Assembly (NCBI GenBank): GCA_044225205.1
Contig: JBGAIY010000094.1
Span: 1 to 21,300 of the forward strand
Length of the DNA stretch: 21,300 nucleotides
DNA from: JAEUJT01 sp044225205
GTDB lineage: Bacteria > Myxococcota > Myxococcia > Myxococcales > Myxococcaceae
Direction: 5' to 3'
Shown here: in pieces, positions 8,737 through 15,778 of the stretch
Layout of the letters: every line of letters starts with the position of its first letter
Position numbering within the stretch: position 1 is the stretch's first letter
Made by a program: the position numbers and the translations under genes
The notes under the pieces: generated by a model
Told to the model about the DNA's origin: nothing
Database searches by the model: none
The model's input: only the letters and a program-made list of their open reading frames with translations

Positions 8737-9938
8737 CGACCGATACTCGCCGACTCTCGTACGACCCCATTTTGTTGGGCGCGGTCTTGCTGCTCGTGGG
8801 CTTCGGCCTGGTCATGGTCTATTCGGCCAGCGCGATTACGGCCCAAGACAAAATGGGCGACAGCTTTCACTTTTTGAAGCGCCAGGCGATCGCCGCGGGG
8901 CTCGGGCTGTTCGCCATGGTCGTGGCGCTCAAGCTCGGCTACCGGCGCATGGCCCGGCTCGCCTACCCGCTGTTGGTGTTGAGCGTGGTGCTGTTGGCGC
9001 TGGTGTTGGTGCCGGGCATTGGCACCACGGTCGGAGGCGCCAAGCGGTGGATTCGCTTTCCCGGCATTTCGCTGCAGCCGGCCGAGGTGGCGAAGGTGGC
9101 GTGGGTCGTCTACCTCTCGTATTCGCTGGCGAAGAAACGCGAGAAAGTTCAAAGCTTTTCAATTGGTTTTCTGCCGCACTTGGGCATCGCCGGGTTGTTG
9201 GTGGGCCTGTGCATGTTGGAACCCGACTTCGGCAGCTCGGTCGCGCTGTTGGTGCTGATGTTCGTGATGCTCTTCGCGGCGGGGGCGAAGTTGTCGTACC
9301 TCATCGGGTCGGTGCTGCTTGCCATACCGTTCGCGTACACCGCGATTGCTTCGTCGCCGTACCGCATGCAGCGCATCAAGGCGTTTCTCGACCCGTGGGC
9401 CAACCGGCAAGGCTCGGGCTACCAAGTGGCCGAGTCGCTCATGTCGATTGGTTCGGGCGGCTTGACGGGGCTGGGCTTGGGCGACGGCCGGCAAAAGCTC
9501 TTCTTCTTGCCCGAAGCGCACACCGACTTCATTTTCAGCATCATCGGCGAAGAGCTGGGGCTGGCCGGGGTGGCGTTTCTGACCTTGCTCTACGCCGTCA
9601 TCGTGTGGCGGGGGTTGAAGGCGGCGCTCGCGGCCCCGGAGCCCTTTGGCACCTACCTGGGGTTGGGCATCACCTCGCTCATCGCCTTTCAGGCCGTGGT
9701 GAACATGTCGGTCGCCATGGGGCTCGTGCCGACGAAGGGGCTCACGCTGCCGTTCGTTTCATACGGCGGCAGTTCGCTCATCGTGCTCATGGGGGCGGCG
9801 GGGCTGCTCTTGTCGTTGAGCGCGGCGTCAGATTCAGGCGGCGGGGGCAAACGGGTTCGGGCCTCCAAACCCATGAAAGCCGTCGGCGCGAAGGCCAAGT
9901 CGGGCAACACGCTGGGTGGCGCCGGAGTGCCCGCGTGA
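8733..9938 (+). CDS. ftsW: Septal peptidoglycan glycosyltransferase FtsW (SEDS family)
   Basis: FtsW polymerises lipid II into septal glycan strands together with FtsI. It is a polytopic SEDS protein in the inner membrane. This 401-residue product has about ten hydrophobic segments, the early motif VMVYSASA, GGAKRWIRFPGISLQPAEVAK between helices, the large extracellular loop with GSGGLTGLGLGDG and FLPEAHTDFIFSIIGEELG, and the late motif KGLTLPFVSYGGSSL. These separate it from RodA only by context, which strongly favours FtsW. A Gly/Lys/Arg-rich cytoplasmic tail of about 35 residues follows the last helix. The start is GTG, overlapping the murD stop as GTGA (8733-8736). Confidence 0.95.
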   Translation: MTTDTRRLSYDPILLGAVLLLVGFGLVMVYSASAITAQDKMGDSFHFLKRQAIAAGLGLFAMVVALKLGYRRMARLAYPLLVLSVVLLALVLVPGIGTTVGGAKRWIRFPGISLQPAEVAKVAWVVYLSYSLAKKREKVQSFSIGFLPHLGIAGLLVGLCMLEPDFGSSVALLVLMFVMLFAAGAKLSYLIGSVLLAIPFAYTAIASSPYRMQRIKAFLDPWANRQGSGYQVAESLMSIGSGGLTGLGLGDGRQKLFFLPEAHTDFIFSIIGEELGLAGVAFLTLLYAVIVWRGLKAALAAPEPFGTYLGLGITSLIAFQAVVNMSVAMGLVPTKGLTLPFVSYGGSSLIVLMGAAGLLLSLSAASDSGGGGKRVRASKPMKAVGAKAKSGNTLGGAGVPA

Positions 9939-11080
9939 GGGTTCTGATCGCCGGCGGAGGCACCGGTGGCCACCTGTTTCCGGGCATTGCGCTCGCTGAA
10001 GAGGTGACGACCCGCCACCCGAAGAACGACGCCGTGTTCGTCGGCACCTCGCGAGGCCTCGAAGCCCGCGTCGTGCCGCAGAACGGCTTTGTCTTCGAGT
10101 CGATACCGTCGCGTGGGCTCAAGGGCATGGGCGTCGTGAAGCTCGTGCTCGCCCTGTTGGTGCTGCCGCTCAGTTTCTTCAAAGCCGTCGGGTACTTGCG
10201 CAAGTACCGGCCTGACGTGGTGGTGGGCGTGGGGGGCTATTCGTCGGGGCCGGTCGTGCTGGCGGCGTGGCTTTTGCGCATACCGACGGCGATTCAAGAA
10301 CAGAACGCGCTGCCGGGGCTCACGAACCGCATTCTGGGCCGGTTCGTGAAGGCGGCGTTTCTGTCGTTCGACGAGAGCCGCCGGTTCTTTCGCGACTCGC
10401 GCTCGCACGTGTTGGGCAACCCCATTCGCAAAGCGCTGCTCGAGAACTTTTTGCGCTCGAAGGTGGCCCACGACAAGTTCACCGTCTTGATTTTTGGCGG
10501 CTCGTTGGGCGCCCGCGGGCTGAACGCGCGCGTCATCGACGCGTTGCCGTACCTCGAGGGGCTCAAGGGCGAGCTCAAGCTGGTTCACCAAACCGGCACG
10601 GCCGACTTCGCCCACGTGACGCAGGCGTACGCCGGCCGGGGCTTCGACGTCGACGCGCGCGAGTTCATCGACGACATGTCGGCCGCGTATTTGGGCTGTG
10701 ACTTGGTGGTTTGCCGCGCCGGGGCGACGACGTTGGCCGAGCTGACGGTGTGCAAGAAGCCGGCGGTGTTGGTGCCGTTTCCACTCGCGACCGACGACCA
10801 CCAGGCGGTGAACGCCCAGGCGTTGGTCGACGCGGGGGCGGCCGTCATGTTTCGCGAAAGCGAGCTGACCGGTGAAAAGTTGGCCGACGTCATCACCCAG
10901 CTCAAGAACGACCCGAAGCGCCTCGCGAAGATGGAAAAAGCGGCCGGCGCGCTGGGCCGACCCGAAGCGGCGCGCGAAATTGCCGACGTGCTCCAGCAGC
11001 TGTGCCTCGACAAGTGGGGCGCGCTGACCGGGCAGACCCGCGCGGGCCCCCCCTTGCGGCACGGAGAAAAAACCGCATGA
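9935..11080 (+). CDS. murG: UDP-GlcNAc:lipid I N-acetylglucosaminyltransferase MurG
   Basis: MurG adds GlcNAc to lipid I on the cytoplasmic face of the membrane, giving lipid II. It is a GT-B glycosyltransferase (family GT28). The N-terminal loop GGGTGGHLFP is at residues 7-16. GVGGYSSGPVVLAAW and EQNALPGLTNRIL follow, and the donor-binding half has IFGGSLGARGLN, VHQTG, DDMSAAYLGCDLVVCRAGATTLAEL and PFPLATDDHQ(x)xNA. The start is GTG at 9935, overlapping the ftsW stop as GTGA. Starting there puts the glycine loop at the family's usual place. The 381-residue length includes a slightly long C-terminal tail. The stop overlaps murC by ATGA (11077-11080). Confidence 0.97.
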   Translation: MRVLIAGGGTGGHLFPGIALAEEVTTRHPKNDAVFVGTSRGLEARVVPQNGFVFESIPSRGLKGMGVVKLVLALLVLPLSFFKAVGYLRKYRPDVVVGVGGYSSGPVVLAAWLLRIPTAIQEQNALPGLTNRILGRFVKAAFLSFDESRRFFRDSRSHVLGNPIRKALLENFLRSKVAHDKFTVLIFGGSLGARGLNARVIDALPYLEGLKGELKLVHQTGTADFAHVTQAYAGRGFDVDAREFIDDMSAAYLGCDLVVCRAGATTLAELTVCKKPAVLVPFPLATDDHQAVNAQALVDAGAAVMFRESELTGEKLADVITQLKNDPKRLAKMEKAAGALGRPEAAREIADVLQQLCLDKWGALTGQTRAGPPLRHGEKTA

Positions 11081-12486
11081 TTTCGGCACCCATTACCAGC
11101 CGGTTCAAGACCCGGCACACCGCGCGCGTGCACTTCGTGGGCATCGGCGGCATTGGCATGTCGGGCATCGCCGAGGTGCTGCTCAACCTGGGCTATGTGA
11201 TTTCGGGGTCTGACCTCAAAGAGTCAGACGTGACCAAGCGGCTCGTCAGCATGGGCGCGCGCATCGCGTACGGGCACCGCGAAGAGAACATCACCGACGG
11301 CATCGACACGGTGGTCATTTCGAGCGCGGTGAAGAAAGACAACCCCGAAGTCGTGGCCGCCCGCCGACGAAAGACGCCGGTCATACCGCGCGCCGAAATG
11401 CTCGCCGAGCTGATGCGGCTCAAGTACTCGGTCGCCATCGCCGGTTCGCACGGCAAGACGTCGACCACGTCGATGGTGGCGACGGTGCTCAACGCGGCCG
11501 GGCTCGACCCCACCGCGGTGGTCGGCGGCAAAGTGAACGTCTTGGGCTCGAATGCGAAGCTCGGCAAAAGCGACTTGATGGTGGTCGAAGCCGACGAGAG
11601 CGACGGGAGCTTCTTGCGCTTGCACCCGTCGATCGCCGTGGTCACCAACATCGACCCCGAGCACATGGACCACTACCATTCGCTCGACGCGCTCAAACAC
11701 GCGTTCGTCGAATTCTGCAACCGGGTGCCGTTCTACGGCCTCAACGTGCTCTGTCTCGACCACCCGAACGTGCAGGCGCTGCTGCCGCACCTCGAGAAGC
11801 GCTTCGTCACCTACGGCACGTCGCACGCGGCCGACTACCGGCTCGAGGGCATTCGGCTCGACGGCTATTCGACGACCTTTCGGGCGTTTCGGCGCGAAGC
11901 CGACTTGGGTGAATTCACCGTGCGCATGGTCGGCTCGCACAACGCGCTCAACGCGCTGTCGGTCATCGCCGTGGCCGAAGAGCTCGACATTTCACTCGAC
12001 ACGGTGCGTTCGGCCCTGCGCGAATTCGGCGGCGTGCAGCGTCGCTTCACGATTCGCGGCGAGGCCAAGGGCGTGACGGTCGTCGACGACTACGGGCACC
12101 ACCCGGCCGAAGTGAAAGCGACGCTCGCCGGGGCCCGGCAGGCCTTCGGGCGCCGCATCGTCGTGGCGTTTCAACCGCACCGCTACAGCCGCACCCACGA
12201 CCTGTTCGAAGACTTTTGCAGCGCGTTCAACGACGCCGACGTCGTGTTTCTCACCAACATTTACGCGGCGGGTGAAGAGCCCATCGACGGGGTGTCGTCG
12301 GCGAAGTTGGTCGAAGCGGTGCGCTCGTACGGTCACCCCGACGTGACGCTCGTCGAGCGGCGGGCCGACTTGTCGGCGGCGATGCTGCCCAGGCTCAGGG
12401 CGGGTGACATTGTCATCACCTTGGGGGCGGGCGACATCACCAACACGGGGCCCGAACTGCTGTCGGCGCTGGGAGCGACCGCATGA
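11077..12486 (+). CDS. murC: UDP-MurNAc:L-alanine ligase MurC
   Basis: MurC starts the stem peptide by adding L-alanine to UDP-MurNAc with ATP. The 469-residue protein has the N-terminal dinucleotide-like loop VGIGGIGMSGIAE at about 21-33, the P-loop AGSHGKTSTTSM at about 122-133, EADESDGSFL and TNIDPEHMDHY in the central domain, and DDYGHHPAEVKATL plus FQPHRYSRTHDL in the C-terminal domain, all diagnostic of MurC rather than MurD/E/F. The ATG at 11077 gives a normal N-terminus; an upstream in-frame start at 11002 would overlap murG by about 80 bases. It joins both neighbours by ATGA overlaps. Confidence 0.97.
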   Translation: MISAPITSRFKTRHTARVHFVGIGGIGMSGIAEVLLNLGYVISGSDLKESDVTKRLVSMGARIAYGHREENITDGIDTVVISSAVKKDNPEVVAARRRKTPVIPRAEMLAELMRLKYSVAIAGSHGKTSTTSMVATVLNAAGLDPTAVVGGKVNVLGSNAKLGKSDLMVVEADESDGSFLRLHPSIAVVTNIDPEHMDHYHSLDALKHAFVEFCNRVPFYGLNVLCLDHPNVQALLPHLEKRFVTYGTSHAADYRLEGIRLDGYSTTFRAFRREADLGEFTVRMVGSHNALNALSVIAVAEELDISLDTVRSALREFGGVQRRFTIRGEAKGVTVVDDYGHHPAEVKATLAGARQAFGRRIVVAFQPHRYSRTHDLFEDFCSAFNDADVVFLTNIYAAGEEPIDGVSSAKLVEAVRSYGHPDVTLVERRADLSAAMLPRLRAGDIVITLGAGDITNTGPELLSALGATA

Positions 12487-13397
12487 CCGACCTGGCCTTT
12501 CTCGACGCGTTGGCGCCGGGCGAAGTGAAGCGGCAAGAACCGCTCGCTCCTTGGTGCAGTGTACGCGTCGGAGGCCCGGCCGAAGCGTTGGTGAAGCCAG
12601 CTTCGGCGAAGTCGTTGGTGGCCGTTTTGGCCCTGGCGGCGAAGCACGGCGTGCCGGTGACGATTCTGGGCGGGGGGGCCAACACGCTCGTGGGTGACGG
12701 CGGCGTGCCCGGCATCACCTTGAAGCTCGCGAGCGACTACTTCGCCGAAGAAGTGGTGCGTGACGGCGACGTCACCCGCATCACGGTGAACGGGGGCTCG
12801 GCCATTGCCCGCATCGTCACGCTGATGAAGTCGAATTCGTTGGTCGGCGCCGAATTTCTGGCGGGCATACCGGGCACCATTGGCGGCGCGGTGGCCATGA
12901 ACGCCGGCACGAAAAACGGCGAATGCCTGACCGTGGTCGACGCTTTGGAGCTGGCGACGCCCGACGGCCTGGGCTGGGTCGACGCGAAAGACGTCAGGTT
13001 TCGCTACCGGCACACCGAGCTGCCTGTGGGGGCGGTGGTGACGCGGGTGCGTTTTCGGCTCACTTCGGGCGACATGGCCGAATCGGCCAAGAAGATGGAA
13101 GTCGACCTGGCGTACCGCAAGCGAACGCAGCCGTTGAGTCAGCCCAATTTCGGGAGCGTTTTCACGAACCCGCCGGGGGGGCAATTCGCGGGCGTGCTGA
13201 TCGAGCAGGTGGGGCTCAAAGGCCGGCAAATCGGCCTCGCGCAAATTTCAACGCTCCACGCCAATTGGATCGTGAACCTCGGCGGCGCCACCGCCTTCGA
13301 CGTGACCAGGTTGATGGCCGAAGCCCAGCGCCTCGTGCACGAAAAAACCGGGGTCATGCTCACGCCTGAAGTCAAGCGCATCGGAGCGTTCAGATGA
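12483..13397 (+). CDS. murB: UDP-N-acetylenolpyruvoylglucosamine reductase MurB
   Basis: MurB is the FAD- and NADPH-dependent reductase that makes UDP-MurNAc from the enolpyruvyl intermediate produced by MurA. The FAD-binding domain has ILGGGANTLVGDGGVPG at about 61-77 and AGIPGTIGGAVAMNAG at about 127-142. The likely catalytic residues are visible: Tyr175-Arg176 in FRYRHTEL, Ser225 in NFGSVFTNP, and Glu296 in MLTPEVKRIG. At 304 residues it is short and seems to lack the extra loop of the E. coli (type I) enzyme, so type II is likely. Its ATG overlaps murC as ATGA (12483-12486). Its stop overlaps the ATG of a 33-codon open frame (13394-13397). No ddl follows. Confidence 0.97.
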   Translation: MTDLAFLDALAPGEVKRQEPLAPWCSVRVGGPAEALVKPASAKSLVAVLALAAKHGVPVTILGGGANTLVGDGGVPGITLKLASDYFAEEVVRDGDVTRITVNGGSAIARIVTLMKSNSLVGAEFLAGIPGTIGGAVAMNAGTKNGECLTVVDALELATPDGLGWVDAKDVRFRYRHTELPVGAVVTRVRFRLTSGDMAESAKKMEVDLAYRKRTQPLSQPNFGSVFTNPPGGQFAGVLIEQVGLKGRQIGLAQISTLHANWIVNLGGATAFDVTRLMAEAQRLVHEKTGVMLTPEVKRIGAFR

Positions 13398-13495
13398 ACT
13401 CCGACTGCTACAGCCACATCGCTGTCGCCAGAAATTTGCGGGGGCCCGCAACCGGCCCGACGATGCAGGTCCCTCGCCAACGAGGGGCTTCGTGA
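13394..13495 (+). CDS. Possible 33-residue small protein or leader peptide between murB and ftsQ
   Basis: This open frame starts with ATG inside the murB stop (ATGA, 13394-13397) and ends with TGA at 13493-13495, the last base of which is the first base of the ftsQ ATG (TGATG). It thus fills the whole gap with the same overlap style as the neighbouring real genes. The predicted peptide is hydrophilic and basic, begins MNSDCYSHIAVARNLRG, and has no membrane segment or known domain. Part of it (CYSH[IV]A..NLR) is also readable in the ftsA-ftsZ gap, but without a start codon there, so the shared sequence may be a DNA or RNA element rather than a conserved peptide. It could be a translation coupler, a leader peptide or chance. 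Confidence 0.3.
   Translation: MNSDCYSHIAVARNLRGPATGPTMQVPRQRGAS
13406..13469 (+). repeat. Intergenic element copy A, upstream of ftsQ
   Basis: This copy starts TGCTACAGCCAC and shares with copy B (15679-15732) the order: TGCTACAGCCAC, GCTG, an A-rich stretch before TTGCGG, a second inverted repeat, CGG, then CGATG and GG. Copy A has six extra bases (about 13425-13431) between GCTG and the A-rich part. The second inverted repeat is long here: TTGCGGG at 13435-13441 and CCCGCAA at 13444-13450. The first is weaker, CAGC...GCTG at 13411-13424. The element begins 89 bases before the ftsQ ATG. Function is unknown; a shared leader or regulator-binding site is an inference from position. Confidence 0.55.
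13467..13490 (+). promoter_or_regulatory. Hairpin that covers the ftsQ ribosome-binding site
   Basis: AGGTCCCTCG (13467-13476), loop CCAA (13477-13480) and CGAGGGGCTT (13481-13490) can pair over ten positions, with two G-U pairs. The right arm contains the only good Shine-Dalgarno for ftsQ, GAGGGG at 13482-13487. If it folds in the mRNA, ribosomes would need to melt it, for instance by translating the small open frame that runs through it, to reach ftsQ. The pairing is seen in the sequence; the control mechanism is inferred. Confidence 0.45.
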
Positions 13496-14361
13496 TGTTC
13501 TTCCGCCAAAAAAACCGCCGCCGTGTCGACATGGCGAAGAAAACCGGTGAGCTCAAGGCCGCCGCGAAGCACCACGCGCCGACGTTCGCGAAGTTGCTCG
13601 TGTCGGCGGTGGTGACGGCGGCGCTCGCCTACGGCGCGGTGTTGGCGTACCGGTGGGCCACGGCGTCGCCGACCTTCGAGCTGCGTACGGTTCACGTCAG
13701 CGGCACGAGCCGGGCGACCGACGCGGCCTTGGTGAAGTTGGGCGGCATCACCCTGGGTACGAACCTGTTCGTGCTCGACACCAACGCGATTGAGCGGGCG
13801 CTGGTCGCGCACCCGTGGGTCAAAGACGTCAGGGTGCGGCGGCGGTTGCCGTCGACGCTGTCGGTCGAAGTCACCGAGCACACGCCGGTGGCGATGATGT
13901 CGTTGGGCGACCTGTACTTGGTGAATGCCGAAGGCGAGCCGTTCAAGCGGGTGCAGGCGGCCGAAGCGCTCGACCTGCCGTTGCTGACCGGCATCGAGCG
14001 AGACGATTTCGTGGCGCACCGTGAGGAGAGCTTGGCGGCGGTGCGGCAGACCATTGACGTGGTCAACGCCTACGCGCAGTCGGCGGCGTCGAAAGGGCAC
14101 CCGCTGTCAGAAGTGCACGTCGGCGAGGGCGGGGTCACGCTGGTCACCGACAGCGGCGAAGAAATTCGGTTGGGCGAGGGCGGGGTCGACGAGAAGCTCG
14201 TGCGACTGGAACGCGTGCGACGCGAAATGGCGTCGCGACAAATGACGGCCGAACTGATTCGGCTCGACAACCGGGCACGCCCGAACTGGGTGACGGTTCA
14301 ACCCAAACTTCAACAAACACCGAGCGCTGGTTCTGAAAAGAGCAAGCGCCCTGCGAAGTAA
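13495..14361 (+). CDS. ftsQ: Cell division protein FtsQ
   Basis: FtsQ is a bitopic divisome scaffold that recruits FtsB-FtsL and so the FtsW-FtsI synthase. The 288-residue protein has a basic cytoplasmic tail (KNRRRVDMAKK), one hydrophobic helix at about 33-52 (LLVSAVVTAALAYGAVLAY), a POTRA domain (FELRTVHVSGTSR to RRRLPSTLSVEVTEHTPVAM, about 61-140), then the beta domain, and a Lys/Ser-rich tail. I prefer ATG 13495, seven bases after GAGGGG, over the adjacent GTG at 13492. The first codons are unlike the neighbours, with TTCCGC and a run of seven A. The gene is separated from murB by a gap with a repeated element and a hairpin, so it may be regulated apart from the mur genes. Confidence 0.93.
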   Translation: MFFRQKNRRRVDMAKKTGELKAAAKHHAPTFAKLLVSAVVTAALAYGAVLAYRWATASPTFELRTVHVSGTSRATDAALVKLGGITLGTNLFVLDTNAIERALVAHPWVKDVRVRRRLPSTLSVEVTEHTPVAMMSLGDLYLVNAEGEPFKRVQAAEALDLPLLTGIERDDFVAHREESLAAVRQTIDVVNAYAQSAASKGHPLSEVHVGEGGVTLVTDSGEEIRLGEGGVDEKLVRLERVRREMASRQMTAELIRLDNRARPNWVTVQPKLQQTPSAGSEKSKRPAK

Positions 14362-14394
14362 CACTCGCCGCGAAAGCGGGAGGGGATGACAAAC

Positions 14395-15627
14395 ATGGCG
14401 AAGACCAGAGGTGGAGAGATTCTCGTTGGCCTCGACATTGGCACGACGAAGATCTGTGCGATCGTCGGCGAGCTGACCGAAGACGGCATCGACATCATCG
14501 GCATTGGGTCGCACCCTTCGAAAGGGCTGCGCAAAGGCGTGGTCGTCAACATCGAGACGACCGTGCAGTCGATTCAGCGCGCCATTGACGAGGCCGAAGC
14601 CATGGCCGGCACCGAAATCACCCACGTGTACACGGGCATCGCCGGTGGGCACATCAAGAGCTTCGGCGGGCGGGGCGTGGTGGCGCTCAAAGACCGCGAA
14701 GTCAAAGACGCCGACGTGGCCCGCGTCATCGAACAGGCCAAGACGGTGAACATACCGGTCGACCGCGAAGTCATTCACGTCTTGCCGCAAGAGTTCATCG
14801 TCGACGACCAGAGCGGCATCAAAGAACCGCTGGGCATGACGGGCGCTCGGCTCGAGGCCAAGGTGCACATCGTCACGGGGGCGGTCGCGAGCGCGCAGAA
14901 CATCATCAAGTGCGCGAACCGCGCGGGGTTGAACGTCGCCGACATCGTGCTGCAGCCGCTCGCGTCGAGCGAAGCGGTGTTGACCGAAGAAGAAAAAGAG
15001 CTGGGCGTGTGCCTGGTCGACATTGGCGGCGGTACGACCGACATCGCCATTTTTCAGAACGGCGCCATTGTGCACACGGCGGTCATTGCGCTCGGCGGCA
15101 ACAACCTGACCAACGACATCGCCGTGGGCCTGCGCACCCCGATGGACCACGCCGAGCGCATCAAGCAGAAGTTCGGCTGCGGGCTGACGTCGCTCGTCGA
15201 CAAGCAGGAGATGATCGAAGTGCCGTCGGTGGGTGGCCGCGAACCGCGCGTCATGGGCCGCCAAATTCTGTGTGAAATTCTCGAGCCCCGCGTCGAAGAA
15301 ATTTTTCAGCTCGTGCACCACGAAGTCGAGCGCAACGGGTTTTCAGAACTGCTGACGTCGGGCGTCGTCATCACCGGTGGGTCGACGCTGCTGCCGGGCA
15401 TGCCCGAGCTGGCCGAAGAAATCATGGGGGTGCCGGTGCGGCGCGGCGTGCCCCGGGGCATCGGCGGTCTGGTCGACGTGGTGAAGAGCCCGGTGTACGC
15501 GACCGGCGTCGGCTTGGTCGTCTACGGCGCTCGGCACCAAGACCGCCGCATGTTTCGCATTCGCGAAGAGAACGTCTTCAAGAAGGTCAAGCGCCGCATG
15601 GGCGAGTGGCTGCAAGAAGTGTTCTGA
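14395..15627 (+). CDS. ftsA: Cell division protein FtsA
   Basis: FtsA is an actin-like ATPase that tethers FtsZ filaments to the membrane and signals to the divisome. The phosphate-1 motif VGLDIGTTKICA is near residues 11-22, the phosphate-2 region is LGVCLVDIGGGTTDIAIF, and the adenosine motif is TSGVVITGGSTLLPGM. Between domains 1A and 2A lies the FtsA-specific 1C region (about 85-165). The last 16 residues (FKKVKRRMGEWLQEVF) form a basic amphipathic helix, the membrane-targeting sequence. There are two candidate starts, ATG 14386 and ATG 14395. GGGAGGGG ends at 14385, directly against the first, so the second has the better spacing. The gene is followed by an intrinsic terminator. Confidence 0.96.
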   Translation: MAKTRGGEILVGLDIGTTKICAIVGELTEDGIDIIGIGSHPSKGLRKGVVVNIETTVQSIQRAIDEAEAMAGTEITHVYTGIAGGHIKSFGGRGVVALKDREVKDADVARVIEQAKTVNIPVDREVIHVLPQEFIVDDQSGIKEPLGMTGARLEAKVHIVTGAVASAQNIIKCANRAGLNVADIVLQPLASSEAVLTEEEKELGVCLVDIGGGTTDIAIFQNGAIVHTAVIALGGNNLTNDIAVGLRTPMDHAERIKQKFGCGLTSLVDKQEMIEVPSVGGREPRVMGRQILCEILEPRVEEIFQLVHHEVERNGFSELLTSGVVITGGSTLLPGMPELAEEIMGVPVRRGVPRGIGGLVDVVKSPVYATGVGLVVYGARHQDRRMFRIREENVFKKVKRRMGEWLQEVF

Positions 15628-15644
15628 AATCGCGGTGTTGGGCG

Positions 15645-15665
15645 GCCCACCCCCGGTGGGCTTTT
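15645..15665 (+). terminator. Intrinsic terminator after ftsA
   Basis: GCCCACC (15645-15651), loop CCC, GGTGGGC (15655-15661), then TTTT. The seven-base-pair G+C-rich stem is perfect and begins 17 bases after the ftsA stop. The T tract is short (4) but in the right place. It implies that at least part of ftsZ transcription begins downstream of here. Confidence 0.7.
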
Positions 15666-15678
15666 CTGACACCCAGGT

Positions 15679-15732
15679 TGCTACAGCCACGTGGCTGAAA
15701 ACTTGCGGAGCGCAGTGATCGGGCGATGGTGG
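15679..15732 (+). repeat. Intergenic element copy B, upstream of ftsZ
   Basis: This is the partner of copy A (13406-13469). It starts TGCTACAGCCACGTGGCTG, in which CAGCCACGTGGCTG (15684-15697) is a perfect 14-base palindrome. AAAACTTGCGG follows, with a small inverted repeat TGCG/CGCA at 15704-15713, then ATCGG, GCGATG and GTGG. It begins 13 bases after the ftsA terminator and 100 bases before the ftsZ ATG. Copy A has the same orientation and a similar distance (89) to its gene. Between the copies the identical core is twelve bases, TGCTACAGCCAC, with shorter identical blocks after it. Confidence 0.55.
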
Positions 15733-15764
15733 AGCACTGATTTTCTTCGATTTTTTGGTCTTTT
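15713..15764 (+). promoter_or_regulatory. ftsZ leader: weak inverted repeat followed by a T-rich tract
   Basis: CAGTG (15713-15717) can pair with CACTG (15735-15739), enclosing ATCG-GG-CGAT. The next 25 bases (15740-15764) are rich in T, with runs TTTT, TTTTTT and TTTT, unlike anything else in this high-G+C window. This could be an attenuator, an AT-rich upstream promoter region, or a low-structure ribosome landing zone. I see no convincing -35/-10 pair. The ftsZ Shine-Dalgarno GAGGG (15768-15772) follows. Confidence 0.3.
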
Positions 15765-15778
15765 GACGAGGGCGCAAC

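Noticed and set aside
12181..12190. CTACAGCC in murC as a third copy of the intergenic element
   Set aside because: It encodes YS of the conserved HRYSRTHDL motif of MurC and the similarity does not extend past eight bases.
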